From Bacteroidales bacterium (GTDB lineage: Bacteria; Bacteroidota; Bacteroidia; Bacteroidales; UBA932): 32,226 bases of DNA. The stretch covers positions 1 to 32,226 of the forward strand of contig JAFUUB010000095.1 of NCBI GenBank assembly GCA_017483985.1. The letters run 5' to 3'. Of this stretch, positions 1 to 7,436 are shown piece by piece. A model generated the notes under the pieces. That model was not told the DNA's origin and made no database searches. It worked only from the letters and a program-made list of their open reading frames with translations. The first letter of the stretch is position 1. Each line of letters opens with the position of its first letter. The translations under genes and the position numbers were made by a program.

Positions 1-88
1 ACTTGTACTTCCCGGTCGCAATCTCCCGTTCATCGTACCATCCAAGGTTCTCATTCCAGAACCTCTGCTTGACTGTTTTCTGTTCCAT
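1..88 (-). CDS. 5' end of an unidentified gene, cut by the window edge
   Basis: On the minus strand an ATG at 88-86 opens a frame of 29 codons that is still open when it leaves the window at base 1. The peptide begins MEQKTVKQRFWNENLGWY and continues DEREIATGKYK. It reads like a normal soluble N-terminus, with mixed charged and aromatic residues and no signal peptide. It is divergent from the AraC regulator gene that starts at 157, which suggests that it is that regulator's target. I do not recognise the family from so few residues. It could still be a chance frame, but its composition and the divergent layout with an inverted repeat between the genes favour a real gene. Confidence 0.55.
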   Translation of the reverse strand, partial: MEQKTVKQRFWNENLGWYDEREIATGKYK

Positions 89-122
89 TGACTCTTTGTT
101 TTTAGCCCTCACAAAGTGTCAA
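88..122. promoter_or_regulatory. inverted repeat in the divergent promoter region
   Basis: The arm TTGACTCTTTG at 88-98 is matched by CAAAGTGTCAA at 112-122, whose reverse complement is TTGACACTTTG (10 of 11 identical). The spacer is 13 bases. The repeat lies between the left-edge gene (start at 88) and the AraC-family gene (start at 157). Each arm also ends in CTTTG, close to a Bacteroidetes -7 box, so it may be an operator, a pair of divergent promoters, or both. The role is inferred from position only. Confidence 0.4.
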
Positions 123-156
123 CTTTTTTCAGTTCAAGTCAGTATATGCGCAGTCC

Positions 157-981
157 GTGGATGCGCCGGTCCTTCATCCGCTGATCGCCGTGGTCAGTTA
201 TGACGAGGTTTCCCCCATCCACAGCAGCCTGAACAATTACGGGGTTTACGGCCTTTTCATCCAGCAGCAGTTCCCCAAATACCTGTCATACGGGACCAAG
301 TCCCTCATCGTGGGAGACCGTTCTATCCTGGCGGTGGCACCCGGGCAGGTGGGCGGTGCGGAAGACAACGGGACTCCGCTTTACATCAACGGATGGGCCT
401 TGCTCTGGTCGGGAGAACTGCTCAGCCCCGACTACCCGTTCTTCTCCTATTTTTCCACAGACTCGCTCCGGATGGAGCCGCAGGAATGGGAACGGATTTC
501 CCTGCTTTTGTCCACACTCAGGACGGAATTGCGGGAAAACGCCGACTCCCCCGCCCTCCGAACCATCATCACGGGCTATCTCCAACTGATCCTGGGTTAT
601 TGCAACCGCATCTACCTCCGTCAAATTTCAGAAAAGGAGCAGGGAGACAGCGATATCCTCAAACGCTTCCACCGTCTGCTGGTGGATTATTTCACGAAGG
701 GGCTGCAGCATGAAAAAGGCCTGCCCACCGTGGGATGGTGCGCTTCGGAGCTGGCTTATTCCGCGGGATATTTCGGCGATCTGGTGCACCGGGAGACCGG
801 CGGCACGGCCATCGGGTACATCCACGAGTTTGTGATCGGTGAAGCCAAGAACCTGCTGATGAAAGGCCTCAGCATCGGAGAAGTGGCCGACCTGCTGGGA
901 TTCAATTATCCGCACCACTTCAGCCGCCTGTTCAAGAAAGTAACCGGCAGTGCGGCCTCCGATTTCCTGAAGAAGCAATAA
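157..981 (+). CDS. AraC-family transcriptional regulator
   Basis: This 274-residue protein has a C-terminal AraC/XylS-type DNA-binding domain of about 100 residues (roughly 170-272). The second helix-turn-helix is recognisable in SIGEVADLLGFNYPHHFSRLF, followed by KKVTGSAASDFLKK. The N-terminal 150 residues would be the ligand-sensing part, as in many Bacteroides regulators of this size. The first usable start in the open frame is GTG at 157; no in-frame ATG lies upstream after the stop at 103-105. It is divergent from the truncated gene at the left edge, probably its target, and its 3' end overlaps the convergent alkD-like gene by 50 bases. Family assignment is secure; ligand and regulon are unknown. 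Confidence 0.9.
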   Translation: MDAPVLHPLIAVVSYDEVSPIHSSLNNYGVYGLFIQQQFPKYLSYGTKSLIVGDRSILAVAPGQVGGAEDNGTPLYINGWALLWSGELLSPDYPFFSYFSTDSLRMEPQEWERISLLLSTLRTELRENADSPALRTIITGYLQLILGYCNRIYLRQISEKEQGDSDILKRFHRLLVDYFTKGLQHEKGLPTVGWCASELAYSAGYFGDLVHRETGGTAIGYIHEFVIGEAKNLLMKGLSIGEVADLLGFNYPHHFSRLFKKVTGSAASDFLKKQ

Positions 982-1678
982 GATAGGATTTCCTCAGTTC
1001 CTCCGGGAACTTCTCGATGGCATAGCGCAGCATGGTCCGGGGCATGGAAGTGCAACGGCTGTCCAGGAAGGCGCAGAGCCGCTCTTCATCCCGCTTGCCG
1101 GCTTCGCGGAGCAGCCACCCGACCGCCTTCTGGATCAGGTCGTGCGGATGATGCAGCAGGATTTCGGCGATGGCGTAGGTGTCATCCAACTGTCCGTGAC
1201 GGACGAAGGTCATCGTGGAAACGATGCCGATGCGCTGCTCCCAGAGGCTCTTTCCGCTGCGGGCCAGCCCATACAGCAGCGTCCGGTCCTTGTCCAGGAG
1301 CCATTCGCCCAGCAACGGATAGCAGGACAAATCCACCAGATCCCAGTTGTTGATCCGGTCGGTATGCTTCAGGTAGAAGTCCACGCAGCGCTGCCGGAGG
1401 GAAGGATCTTTTTTGGCATGGGAGAAGATCTCAACCAGGGCCAGCAAGGCCGCCAGCCGGACCTCATGATAGTCATTCAGGATGCAGGTTTCCAGATCAT
1501 CAAAGCTGCAGAAACGCCAGCAGGCTTTCACCACGCTGCGCGTCACGGGGACCTTGATTCCCAAGAACTTGTCACCTTCCCCATACTGTCCCGGACCGGT
1601 TTTGAAAAAACGGGAAAGCCCGGCCACCTGGGAGGGGTCGGCATGGGACAGCATTTCCGTCAGAAGTACATTATCCAT
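932..1678 (-). CDS. AlkD-like DNA alkylation repair protein
   Basis: This 248-residue, all-helical protein fits the DNA_alkylation (AlkD/AlkC, HEAT-like repeat) family, which excises positively charged alkylated bases such as 3- and 7-methylpurines. Family-type segments are YLKHTDRINNWDLVDLSCY, containing the NNWDLVD signature, and later SLWEQRIGIVSTMTFVRHG and KAVGWLLREAGKRDE. I chose the ATG at 1678 (MDNVLLTEM). It overlaps the stop of the upstream NUDIX-HD gene by 8 bases, which implies translational coupling; the ATG nine codons upstream would overlap more deeply. It is the last gene of a leftward unit with DUF1846 and NUDIX-HD, and it runs 50 bases into the 3' end of the convergent AraC gene. 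Confidence 0.88.
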   Translation of the reverse strand: MDNVLLTEMLSHADPSQVAGLSRFFKTGPGQYGEGDKFLGIKVPVTRSVVKACWRFCSFDDLETCILNDYHEVRLAALLALVEIFSHAKKDPSLRQRCVDFYLKHTDRINNWDLVDLSCYPLLGEWLLDKDRTLLYGLARSGKSLWEQRIGIVSTMTFVRHGQLDDTYAIAEILLHHPHDLIQKAVGWLLREAGKRDEERLCAFLDSRCTSMPRTMLRYAIEKFPEELRKSYLIASSGNRRPHCRLLS

Positions 1679-2684
1679 GGGTTTCTTCCGCGTAGATCCG
1701 CTCAAACAGCGTCCGAAGCGTCACCTCGTCCCGGATGATGGCCCGCAATTCCTCCAGCCGGGCGGCATTGGGCGATTCGGGGATCCAGAGTTTCAGGTAG
1801 CCGCCTTCGGCATATTTCTCGTGCAGGTGGTCCAGGGTCCGCTGCCAATGACCCTCCCGCGGCAGCTCCGGATAATGGGCAAGGCCGAATTGGATGGTCC
1901 GGCGGATGATGGATTCCGGAACGATCTGCCGGTCCGCTTCGGCCACGATCCGGCCGTATACGGAACGGGGCTCATGGTCTGAGGAAGCCCGGTGATCCTC
2001 AGCGGCTTGGGCGATCTGTTCGATCTGCCCGTCACCGAACCAACGGCGGAGTTCCGCCATTTCCCGGATGATCCGGCCGCTTTCCAGGTGATGGGTTTTC
2101 CGGTCGACACAGAGACCGAGGTCGTGGCAGGCCGCAGCCGCATAGAGCATGTTCCGGTCCACGGGGTACCAGGCCGACAGGTCGATGGCCCGCGAAACCA
2201 CGCTGCGGGCATGGTCTTCCCGATGGGCCTTGTCAAATCCGGCATACCGCGGGATGACCTGTGTTTCCAGGAAGATGGCCAGCGTCGGATCGACGCCCAG
2301 CAATTCCGCGGCCAGCAGCGGCAGCAGGCCCTCGTCGGCCGGGAGCCAGCGGACGTCATGCAACTGCGTATAGTCCAGCCAGCGGGCCGCCTCGTGTTCG
2401 TTCAGATGCAGTGCCTCAGTCTGCAATGAGCACAGGAAACAATGCAGGGTCAGGTGGAAGGCGGGATAATCCCATTCCACGGTCTCCAGGAAACGGTCGA
2501 TGCGGATCTCTGTGGAGAGCTCTTCCCGGATTTCACGGACCAGGGCAGCCTCCGGGGTCTCCCCCGCTTCCATCTTTCCGCCCGGGAATTCCCACCAGTC
2601 TTTGAAGTCACCGTACCCGCGCTGGGTCGCAAAGATCCGGCCTTCCCGCCGGATGACGGCGGCGACGACCTCAATCCGTTTCAT
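1671..2684 (-). CDS. NUDIX hydrolase fused to an HD-domain hydrolase
   Basis: The protein has 337 residues and two domains. Residues 1 to about 128 are a MutT-like NUDIX domain, with W30/W31, EFPGGKMEAGET and the box G36-x5-E42-x7-R50-E51-I-R-E-E (51-55); the usual glycine two residues after the last Glu is Ser57. Such domains cleanse oxidised or modified (d)NTPs. Residues from about 140 to the end are an HD phosphohydrolase domain: H154/H158, the HD pair H187-D188 in ACHDLGL, H231 and D251. The gene overlaps DUF1846 upstream by 14 bases and alkD downstream by 8, so the three are co-translated. Substrates of either half cannot be read from the sequence. The unbroken frame and the absence of an internal start signal support a genuine fusion. 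Confidence 0.88.
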   Translation of the reverse strand: MKRIEVVAAVIRREGRIFATQRGYGDFKDWWEFPGGKMEAGETPEAALVREIREELSTEIRIDRFLETVEWDYPAFHLTLHCFLCSLQTEALHLNEHEAARWLDYTQLHDVRWLPADEGLLPLLAAELLGVDPTLAIFLETQVIPRYAGFDKAHREDHARSVVSRAIDLSAWYPVDRNMLYAAAACHDLGLCVDRKTHHLESGRIIREMAELRRWFGDGQIEQIAQAAEDHRASSDHEPRSVYGRIVAEADRQIVPESIIRRTIQFGLAHYPELPREGHWQRTLDHLHEKYAEGGYLKLWIPESPNAARLEELRAIIRDEVTLRTLFERIYAEETHG

Positions 2685-4158
2685 CGCGCTGGACCTTGAG
2701 CTTCCGTACCGGATCGCAGGTCAGGCCGATCCCCAGTTTGTGGAAGGTCTTGCGGTCCACCTCGCTCAGCATGACCGTCGAATGGACCTGCGCGCCGGCC
2801 AGGTTCGGCAGCTGGTCCAGGGCCATCTTGCAGTTCTCATCGATCAGGCTCATCATGGAGATCGCGACCAGCACTTCGTCCGTATGCAGGCGCGGATTGT
2901 GGCCGTGCAGGTAGTTGACCTTGGTCTTCTGGATCGGGGCGATCATCTGCTGCGGAATGAGCTTGACATTGTGGGCGATGCCGGCCAGATGCTTCAAGGC
3001 ATTGAGCAGCAAGGCCGCGCTGGGTCCCAGCAGGGAGCTGGTCTCGCCCGTCAGGAGGGTCCCGTCACAAAGCTCGATGGCGGCGGTCGCATACTGGGAT
3101 TTCTCCAGGCGCTCCTTGGCAGCCACGGTGCACTTGCGGTCGTCAGTCGTGATCTTCGCCTTCTTCATCAGCATCGCGATCTTGGCGATCTCCGCCTCGC
3201 TTCCCTTTCCTTCCGCATAATTGCAGAGGGCGGAATAATACCGGCGGATCACCTCCTGCAAGGAAGCCTTGCTGCATACCTCGTCATCGCTGATGCAGTA
3301 TCCGATCATGTTCACGCCCATGTCCGTAGGAGACTTGTAGGGAGTCTGGCCAGAGATGTCGTCGAACAGGGCGTTCATCACCGGGAAGATTTCGATATCC
3401 CGGTTGTAGTTGACCGCGGTCTCGCCATAGGCATCCAGGTGGAACGGGTCGATCATGTTCACGTCGTCCAGGTCGGCCGTCGCCGCTTCGTACGCGATGT
3501 TGATCGGGTGGGACAGCGGCAGGTTCCAGACCGGGAAGGTCTCGAACTTCGCATATCCCGCCTTGATGCCGCGTTTGTTTTCCTGGTACAGCTGGCTCAG
3601 GCAGACGGCCATCTTGCCGCTGCCCGGCCCGGGAGCGGTCACCACGACGAGCGGCTTGGTCGTCTCGACATAGTCGTTCTTGCCGAAGCCCTCTTCGGAA
3701 TCGATCAGGGCGACATTGTTGGGATAGCCCTCGATCGTATGGTGATAATAGACCTTGATCCCCATGTTTTCCAGGCGCTTGCGATAGGCTTCCGCACTGG
3801 ACTGGCCGTTGAAATGGGTGATCACGACGCTGTTGACGCTCAGTCCCCGGTCCATGAACTCGTCCCGCAGGCGCAGGACGTCCATGTCATAGGTGATGCC
3901 CAGGTCGTTGCGGATCTTGTTCTTCTCGATGTCCACGGCACTGATGACGATGATGATTTCAGCATCGTCACGCAGTTGCATGAGCATTTTGAGCTTGCTG
4001 TCGGGTTCGAAACCCGGAAGTACTCGGCTGGCGTGGAAGTCATCGAAGAGCTTTCCGCCGAATTCCATGTAGAGTTTGTCGCCGAAGGTGGCGATGCGCT
4101 GTTTGATGCGATCCGATTGGATCTTCAGGTACTTTTGGTTGTCGAATCCGTATTCCAT
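2671..4158 (-). CDS. DUF1846 (UPF0371) family protein
   Basis: This soluble protein of 495 residues matches the DUF1846/UPF0371 family in length and in segments such as GFDNQKYLKIQSDRIKQRI, EFGGKLFDDFHASRVLPGF and YHHTIEGYPNNVALIDSEEGFG. The family has a solved structure but, to my knowledge, no settled biochemical role. A glycine-rich APGPGSGK stretch about residue 180 resembles a nucleotide-binding loop. The ATG at 4158 (MEYGF) is preferred over the one at 4185, because the latter lies inside a good Bacteroidetes promoter (4183-4213). It heads a leftward unit with NUDIX-HD and alkD, overlapping the next gene by 14 bases. Confidence 0.9.
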   Translation of the reverse strand: MEYGFDNQKYLKIQSDRIKQRIATFGDKLYMEFGGKLFDDFHASRVLPGFEPDSKLKMLMQLRDDAEIIIVISAVDIEKNKIRNDLGITYDMDVLRLRDEFMDRGLSVNSVVITHFNGQSSAEAYRKRLENMGIKVYYHHTIEGYPNNVALIDSEEGFGKNDYVETTKPLVVVTAPGPGSGKMAVCLSQLYQENKRGIKAGYAKFETFPVWNLPLSHPINIAYEAATADLDDVNMIDPFHLDAYGETAVNYNRDIEIFPVMNALFDDISGQTPYKSPTDMGVNMIGYCISDDEVCSKASLQEVIRRYYSALCNYAEGKGSEAEIAKIAMLMKKAKITTDDRKCTVAAKERLEKSQYATAAIELCDGTLLTGETSSLLGPSAALLLNALKHLAGIAHNVKLIPQQMIAPIQKTKVNYLHGHNPRLHTDEVLVAISMMSLIDENCKMALDQLPNLAGAQVHSTVMLSEVDRKTFHKLGIGLTCDPVRKLKVQRDETD

Positions 4159-4182
4159 AAGAGATGTCGTGAACACGGGTTG

Positions 4183-4213
4183 CAAAAGTAGGGAAAATAC
4201 CGAAGATTTCCAA
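4183..4213 (-). promoter_or_regulatory. Bacteroidetes-type promoter for the DUF1846 unit
   Basis: On the minus strand a TACTTTTG box (4190-4183) matches the Bacteroidetes -7 consensus TAnnTTTG. TTGG lies 19 bases upstream (4213-4210), close to the TTTG -33 box. Transcription would start near 4176, leaving a short leader before the ATG at 4158. This separates the DUF1846-NUDIX/HD-alkD genes from the upstream ior operon. Confidence 0.6.
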
Positions 4214-4215
4214 TT

Positions 4216-5514
4216 TTATTTCGCTCCCAGCCGCAGGAAAGCATAGCCGAAACGCTCGCAGGCGGCCTTTTCCAGTTCCTCCCGGTCGTCCGGATGGGCG
4301 ATGGAAATCAAAGCCTTGGCGCGCTCCGCCAGATTCTTGTTCCGCAGGTAGACAATGCCATATTCCGTGGCCACATATTGCGTCTGGAACCGCGTGGTCA
4401 CGACCCCCGCGCCCGGCGCCAGGTGGGCGACGATCTTGTTCTTGCCCTTGAGCGTCCGGGACGGCAGGGCGATGAACGTCTTCCCTCCCTCGGACAGGGA
4501 GCCGCCGTACATGAAGTCATGCTGCCCGCCCACGCTCGAGAAGATCATGTCTCCGATGCTGTCCGCACAGACCTGGCCGGTCAGGTCCACCTCGATGGCG
4601 GAATTGATGGCGCAGACCCGCGGATTCTCCCGGATCCGGAACGGATCGTTGGTATAGGCCACATCGTAGAACTCGACGTCCTTGTTGTGGTCCAGGAACT
4701 CGTACATGTGCTTGGACCCCAGGGCCAGCGAAGCGATGCTGACCCCGCGGTGGTTCTTCTTCAGGGTGTTGTCGATGACCCCTTCCTCCATCAGCCGGAC
4801 CACCCCGTCGGTCATGGCCTCGGTATGCAGCCCCAGGTGCTGATGATGCTTGATGCCGTTCAGGATGGCGTTCGGGATGCCGCCCACGCCGATCTGGAGG
4901 GTCGCCCCGTCCGGGATCTCGCCCGCGATATGGGCGCCGATGGCCGCCTCGATTTCGGTCGGCGGCCCGAATTCCATGGCCACGGGCGGGATGTCGCATT
5001 CCACGGCCGCCGTGATCTGGGACTCATGGATCAGGCACTTTCCGTACAGGTACGGGATGCTCTTGTTGACCTGGGCGATGACCACCCGGGCACACTCGAC
5101 CGCGGCGACGGAGATGTCCGCCGAGATGCCGAAACTGCAGTAGCCGTTCTCGTCCGGCAGGGAGCAATTGATGAAGGCCACGTCGATGGGCAGCTGGCCG
5201 CTCCGGAACAGGTAGGGCACCTCCCCGAGGAATGCCGGGACCATGCTGCCGTATCCGGCCGCCACGTGCTTGCGCTGGTCGGCGCACAGGAAGATGCTGT
5301 TGACGATGAAGGAATCCTTGTATTCCGGTTTGCAGAACGGTGCCGGGCCGGTCGTCACGTTGAATCCGGACACGATCTTGACGTCCCGCAATTCATCGGC
5401 CCGGTGGGTCAGCGCTTCCTGGAGCATGACCGGGACGGAGGTGCTGCCCTGGCAGCAGATGGTGTCGCCGCTGCGAATCAGTTTCATCGCATCATCGGCA
5501 CTCATGTATCTCAT
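4216..5514 (-). CDS. acetyl-CoA hydrolase/transferase family CoA-transferase
   Basis: This 432-residue family I CoA-transferase resembles 4-hydroxybutyrate and acetyl-CoA hydrolase/transferase enzymes, which move CoA between carboxylates through a glutamyl-CoA intermediate. Visible marks are GVGGIPNAIL (209-218, oxyanion loop), HTEAMTDG with Glu232 at the position I take as catalytic by analogy with AbfT, INSAIEVDLTGQV (303-315), and GGQHDFMYGG (329-338). The length is usual for the AbfT/Cat2 group. Its start codon overlaps the stop of the aminotransferase gene (ATGA), so it belongs to the ior operon. There it could recycle CoA from arylacetyl-CoA onto acetate or another acid. The exact substrate is inferred from context only. 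Confidence 0.88.
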   Translation of the reverse strand: MRYMSADDAMKLIRSGDTICCQGSTSVPVMLQEALTHRADELRDVKIVSGFNVTTGPAPFCKPEYKDSFIVNSIFLCADQRKHVAAGYGSMVPAFLGEVPYLFRSGQLPIDVAFINCSLPDENGYCSFGISADISVAAVECARVVIAQVNKSIPYLYGKCLIHESQITAAVECDIPPVAMEFGPPTEIEAAIGAHIAGEIPDGATLQIGVGGIPNAILNGIKHHQHLGLHTEAMTDGVVRLMEEGVIDNTLKKNHRGVSIASLALGSKHMYEFLDHNKDVEFYDVAYTNDPFRIRENPRVCAINSAIEVDLTGQVCADSIGDMIFSSVGGQHDFMYGGSLSEGGKTFIALPSRTLKGKNKIVAHLAPGAGVVTTRFQTQYVATEYGIVYLRNKNLAERAKALISIAHPDDREELEKAACERFGYAFLRLGAK

Positions 5515-6830
5515 ACGCGTTCTGTATCTAATTGGACGAAAAGACGCAGTCTTTCATCGAGGGTTTCAAAGTCTTCTTCAGTCAGCAGCCGGGACACGCA
5601 GACCCGGATACCGCATTGTCCGCTGCCGGTGGTGTTCAGGGCGACGGCATTGATGCCGCAGCGCATCAGCCTTGTCAGCAAGGTATTATTATCCAGGTCC
5701 TTATATCCGACGGTATAGAAGAAACCGTCGCCGATGGACTGGTCCATGTCCTTGTCATAGACCAGGTGGAAGCCATGCCGTTCGAACAGGTAGCGGGACC
5801 GTTCGGACCGGCGCCCGTATTCCCGCAGTTCCTTCACGAAATCATACCGGCCTTCCACCGCCGCCTTCAGCATGGCCGCCAGGGCGTACTGGGCCGAATG
5901 GGACGTTCCGGAGGAGGCGACGTACAGGTAGGTCAGGATGTAGTTGTCCCCGAACTTGCCGATGCCGAACCGGCGGCGCAGGGAAGGATACTCCCGGTGG
6001 TAGAGCTTGTCGGAGATGACGGCCAGGGCGATGCGTTCACCCGCGTAGCTGAAGATCTTGGACGCGGAGAGCGTGATGACATAGTTGTCGGTATACCGCG
6101 CCACGGTCGGCTGGAACGGCGGTTCGAACGGACGGGACATGTCCTTGCGGAAATCCATGCACAGGTAAGCCATGTCTTCCAGGACGATGACATCGTATTT
6201 GTCGGCGCATTCCCCGATGATCCGGAGTTCTTCGTCGGTCAGGCAGATCCAGGCCGGGTTGTTCGGATTGGAATACAGGATGGCAGCGATGTTGCCCTTG
6301 GACATGAATTCCTCCAGCTTGTCGCGCAGCTTTTCCGCCCGGTAATTGTAGATATCGAAATAGACGTTCTTGATGCCCAGCACGTCCGGCTGCCGGCCAT
6401 GGGCCGAGAAACCCGGACAGATATACAGGATCGTATCTTTCTCCGGCTGCAGCTGCGCGCTTTCCAGCACCAGGTTGAAACTCGCCTGCATCGAACCGAC
6501 CGTCGGGACGATGCACTCCGGCGGCACGTCGATGTCGATGAAGGCCTTGACGAACTGCGAGGCATTCTGCTTGAGTTCCGGCAGGCCGCTGATGATCGGA
6601 TAGACCGAGGCCACCCCCCGGTCCAGGGCCTCTTTCTGGGCCTGGATGCCGACCGGACAGGCTTCGATACCGGGGACGCCGATCTCCAGGTGGACGAAGG
6701 GCTCCCCCACTTCCTTTTCCAGGGCGGCGCCCACCGCGACGTTCTGCCGGATGGTCGCCCTCGAGATATCCTGGATATCGTTCTTCTCCAGGATCTCGTC
6801 TATGATTCGCTGGTCAATCGGTTCTTTCAT
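5511..6830 (-). CDS. PLP-dependent class I/II aminotransferase
   Basis: This 439-residue fold-type I aminotransferase has the NPNNP loop (188-192), Asp219 in LEDMAY for the pyridine nitrogen, the Schiff-base lysine K258 in TLSASKIFSYAGER, R266 for the phosphate, and a C-terminal CGIRVCVS that should bind the substrate carboxylate. It would interconvert an amino acid and its 2-oxo acid. It sits between iorB (ATGA overlap at its start) and the CoA-transferase (ATGA overlap at its end), so aromatic amino acids are the likely substrates, with IOR taking the arylpyruvate. Specificity is inferred; a branched-chain or alanine-type role cannot be excluded. Confidence 0.9.
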   Translation of the reverse strand: MKEPIDQRIIDEILEKNDIQDISRATIRQNVAVGAALEKEVGEPFVHLEIGVPGIEACPVGIQAQKEALDRGVASVYPIISGLPELKQNASQFVKAFIDIDVPPECIVPTVGSMQASFNLVLESAQLQPEKDTILYICPGFSAHGRQPDVLGIKNVYFDIYNYRAEKLRDKLEEFMSKGNIAAILYSNPNNPAWICLTDEELRIIGECADKYDVIVLEDMAYLCMDFRKDMSRPFEPPFQPTVARYTDNYVITLSASKIFSYAGERIALAVISDKLYHREYPSLRRRFGIGKFGDNYILTYLYVASSGTSHSAQYALAAMLKAAVEGRYDFVKELREYGRRSERSRYLFERHGFHLVYDKDMDQSIGDGFFYTVGYKDLDNNTLLTRLMRCGINAVALNTTGSGQCGIRVCVSRLLTEEDFETLDERLRLFVQLDTERV

Positions 6831-7423
6831 CGCGCAAGGTGTTCTTTCGCATAGGCAAACCCGGCATCAAAGGCCGCGATGTTCGTTTCCACGACGGCAT
6901 CGCCCTTCCGGGCGAAGACCTTCCGGATGCCGTCCCGGAGCTTGTCCGGGTCCAGGATCCGCAGGACGGAAGCCGTAGCTCCGAGCAGGACCATGTTGGC
7001 GCTGCGGGGGGAACGTACCTCCTTGGCAAGGGCGTCCACATCGATGGCAATGACATGGGGAAGCCGGTGAAGTTCATCCCGAAGGGCCGTTTCTTCGGGA
7101 TAGTTGGGAATGTTGACGAACGGGGTCGTATTGGTGATGATCCATCCGTCTGCGGCCAGGTAGGGTAAGTAGCGGAGCGCCTCCATCGGTTCGAGGGAGA
7201 CAATCAGGTCGCAGCAGCCCTTCGGGATCAGGTCGCTGCAGATCGGTTCGGAGGAAAGGCGGAGGTTGCTCTGGACATCCCCGCCACGCTGGCTCATGCC
7301 GTGGACTTCGGCCTGCTTGAGATAGAGGTCCTGGTCCAGGGCGGCCCGCCCGATCACGGTCGCGATGGACAGGATGCCCTGTCCGCCGACGCCGGCTAAA
7401 ATGATATCTTGTTTCATGGTCAT
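6827..7423 (-). CDS. iorB: indolepyruvate oxidoreductase, beta subunit
   Basis: This is a 198-residue gamma-type domain of the 2-oxoacid:ferredoxin oxidoreductase superfamily. Marks are DIILAGVGGQGILSIATVIG, AEVHGMSQRGGDVQSNLR and a later ANMVLLGATAS. It pairs with IorA to decarboxylate aryl-pyruvates oxidatively to aryl-acyl-CoA. I chose the ATG at 7423 (MTMKQDII), 13 bases after the iorA stop and preceded by AAAAGAA at good distance; the ATG at 7417 is an alternative. The longer open frame upstream lies inside iorA and is not real. The stop overlaps the aminotransferase start (ATGA). It carries no cysteine cluster of its own. Confidence 0.92.
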   Translation of the reverse strand: MTMKQDIILAGVGGQGILSIATVIGRAALDQDLYLKQAEVHGMSQRGGDVQSNLRLSSEPICSDLIPKGCCDLIVSLEPMEALRYLPYLAADGWIITNTTPFVNIPNYPEETALRDELHRLPHVIAIDVDALAKEVRSPRSANMVLLGATASVLRILDPDKLRDGIRKVFARKGDAVVETNIAAFDAGFAYAKEHLAR

Positions 7424-7436
7424 TCGTTCTTTTCGG

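Noticed and set aside
3..203. Plus-strand open frame of 66 codons at the left edge
   Set aside because: It overlaps the inverted repeat and the AraC start, has an unlikely Cys/Ser-rich sequence, and the minus-strand gene start at 88 is more convincing.
2500..4191. Long plus-strand open frame (563 codons) opposite DUF1846
   Set aside because: It is antisense to the clear DUF1846 gene and arises from GC-rich codon bias; its sequence is rich in Gly/Asp/His/Val repeats with no family marks. The same holds for other long antisense frames opposite iorA, the aminotransferase, the CoA-transferase, parAB, murF and the M3 peptidase.
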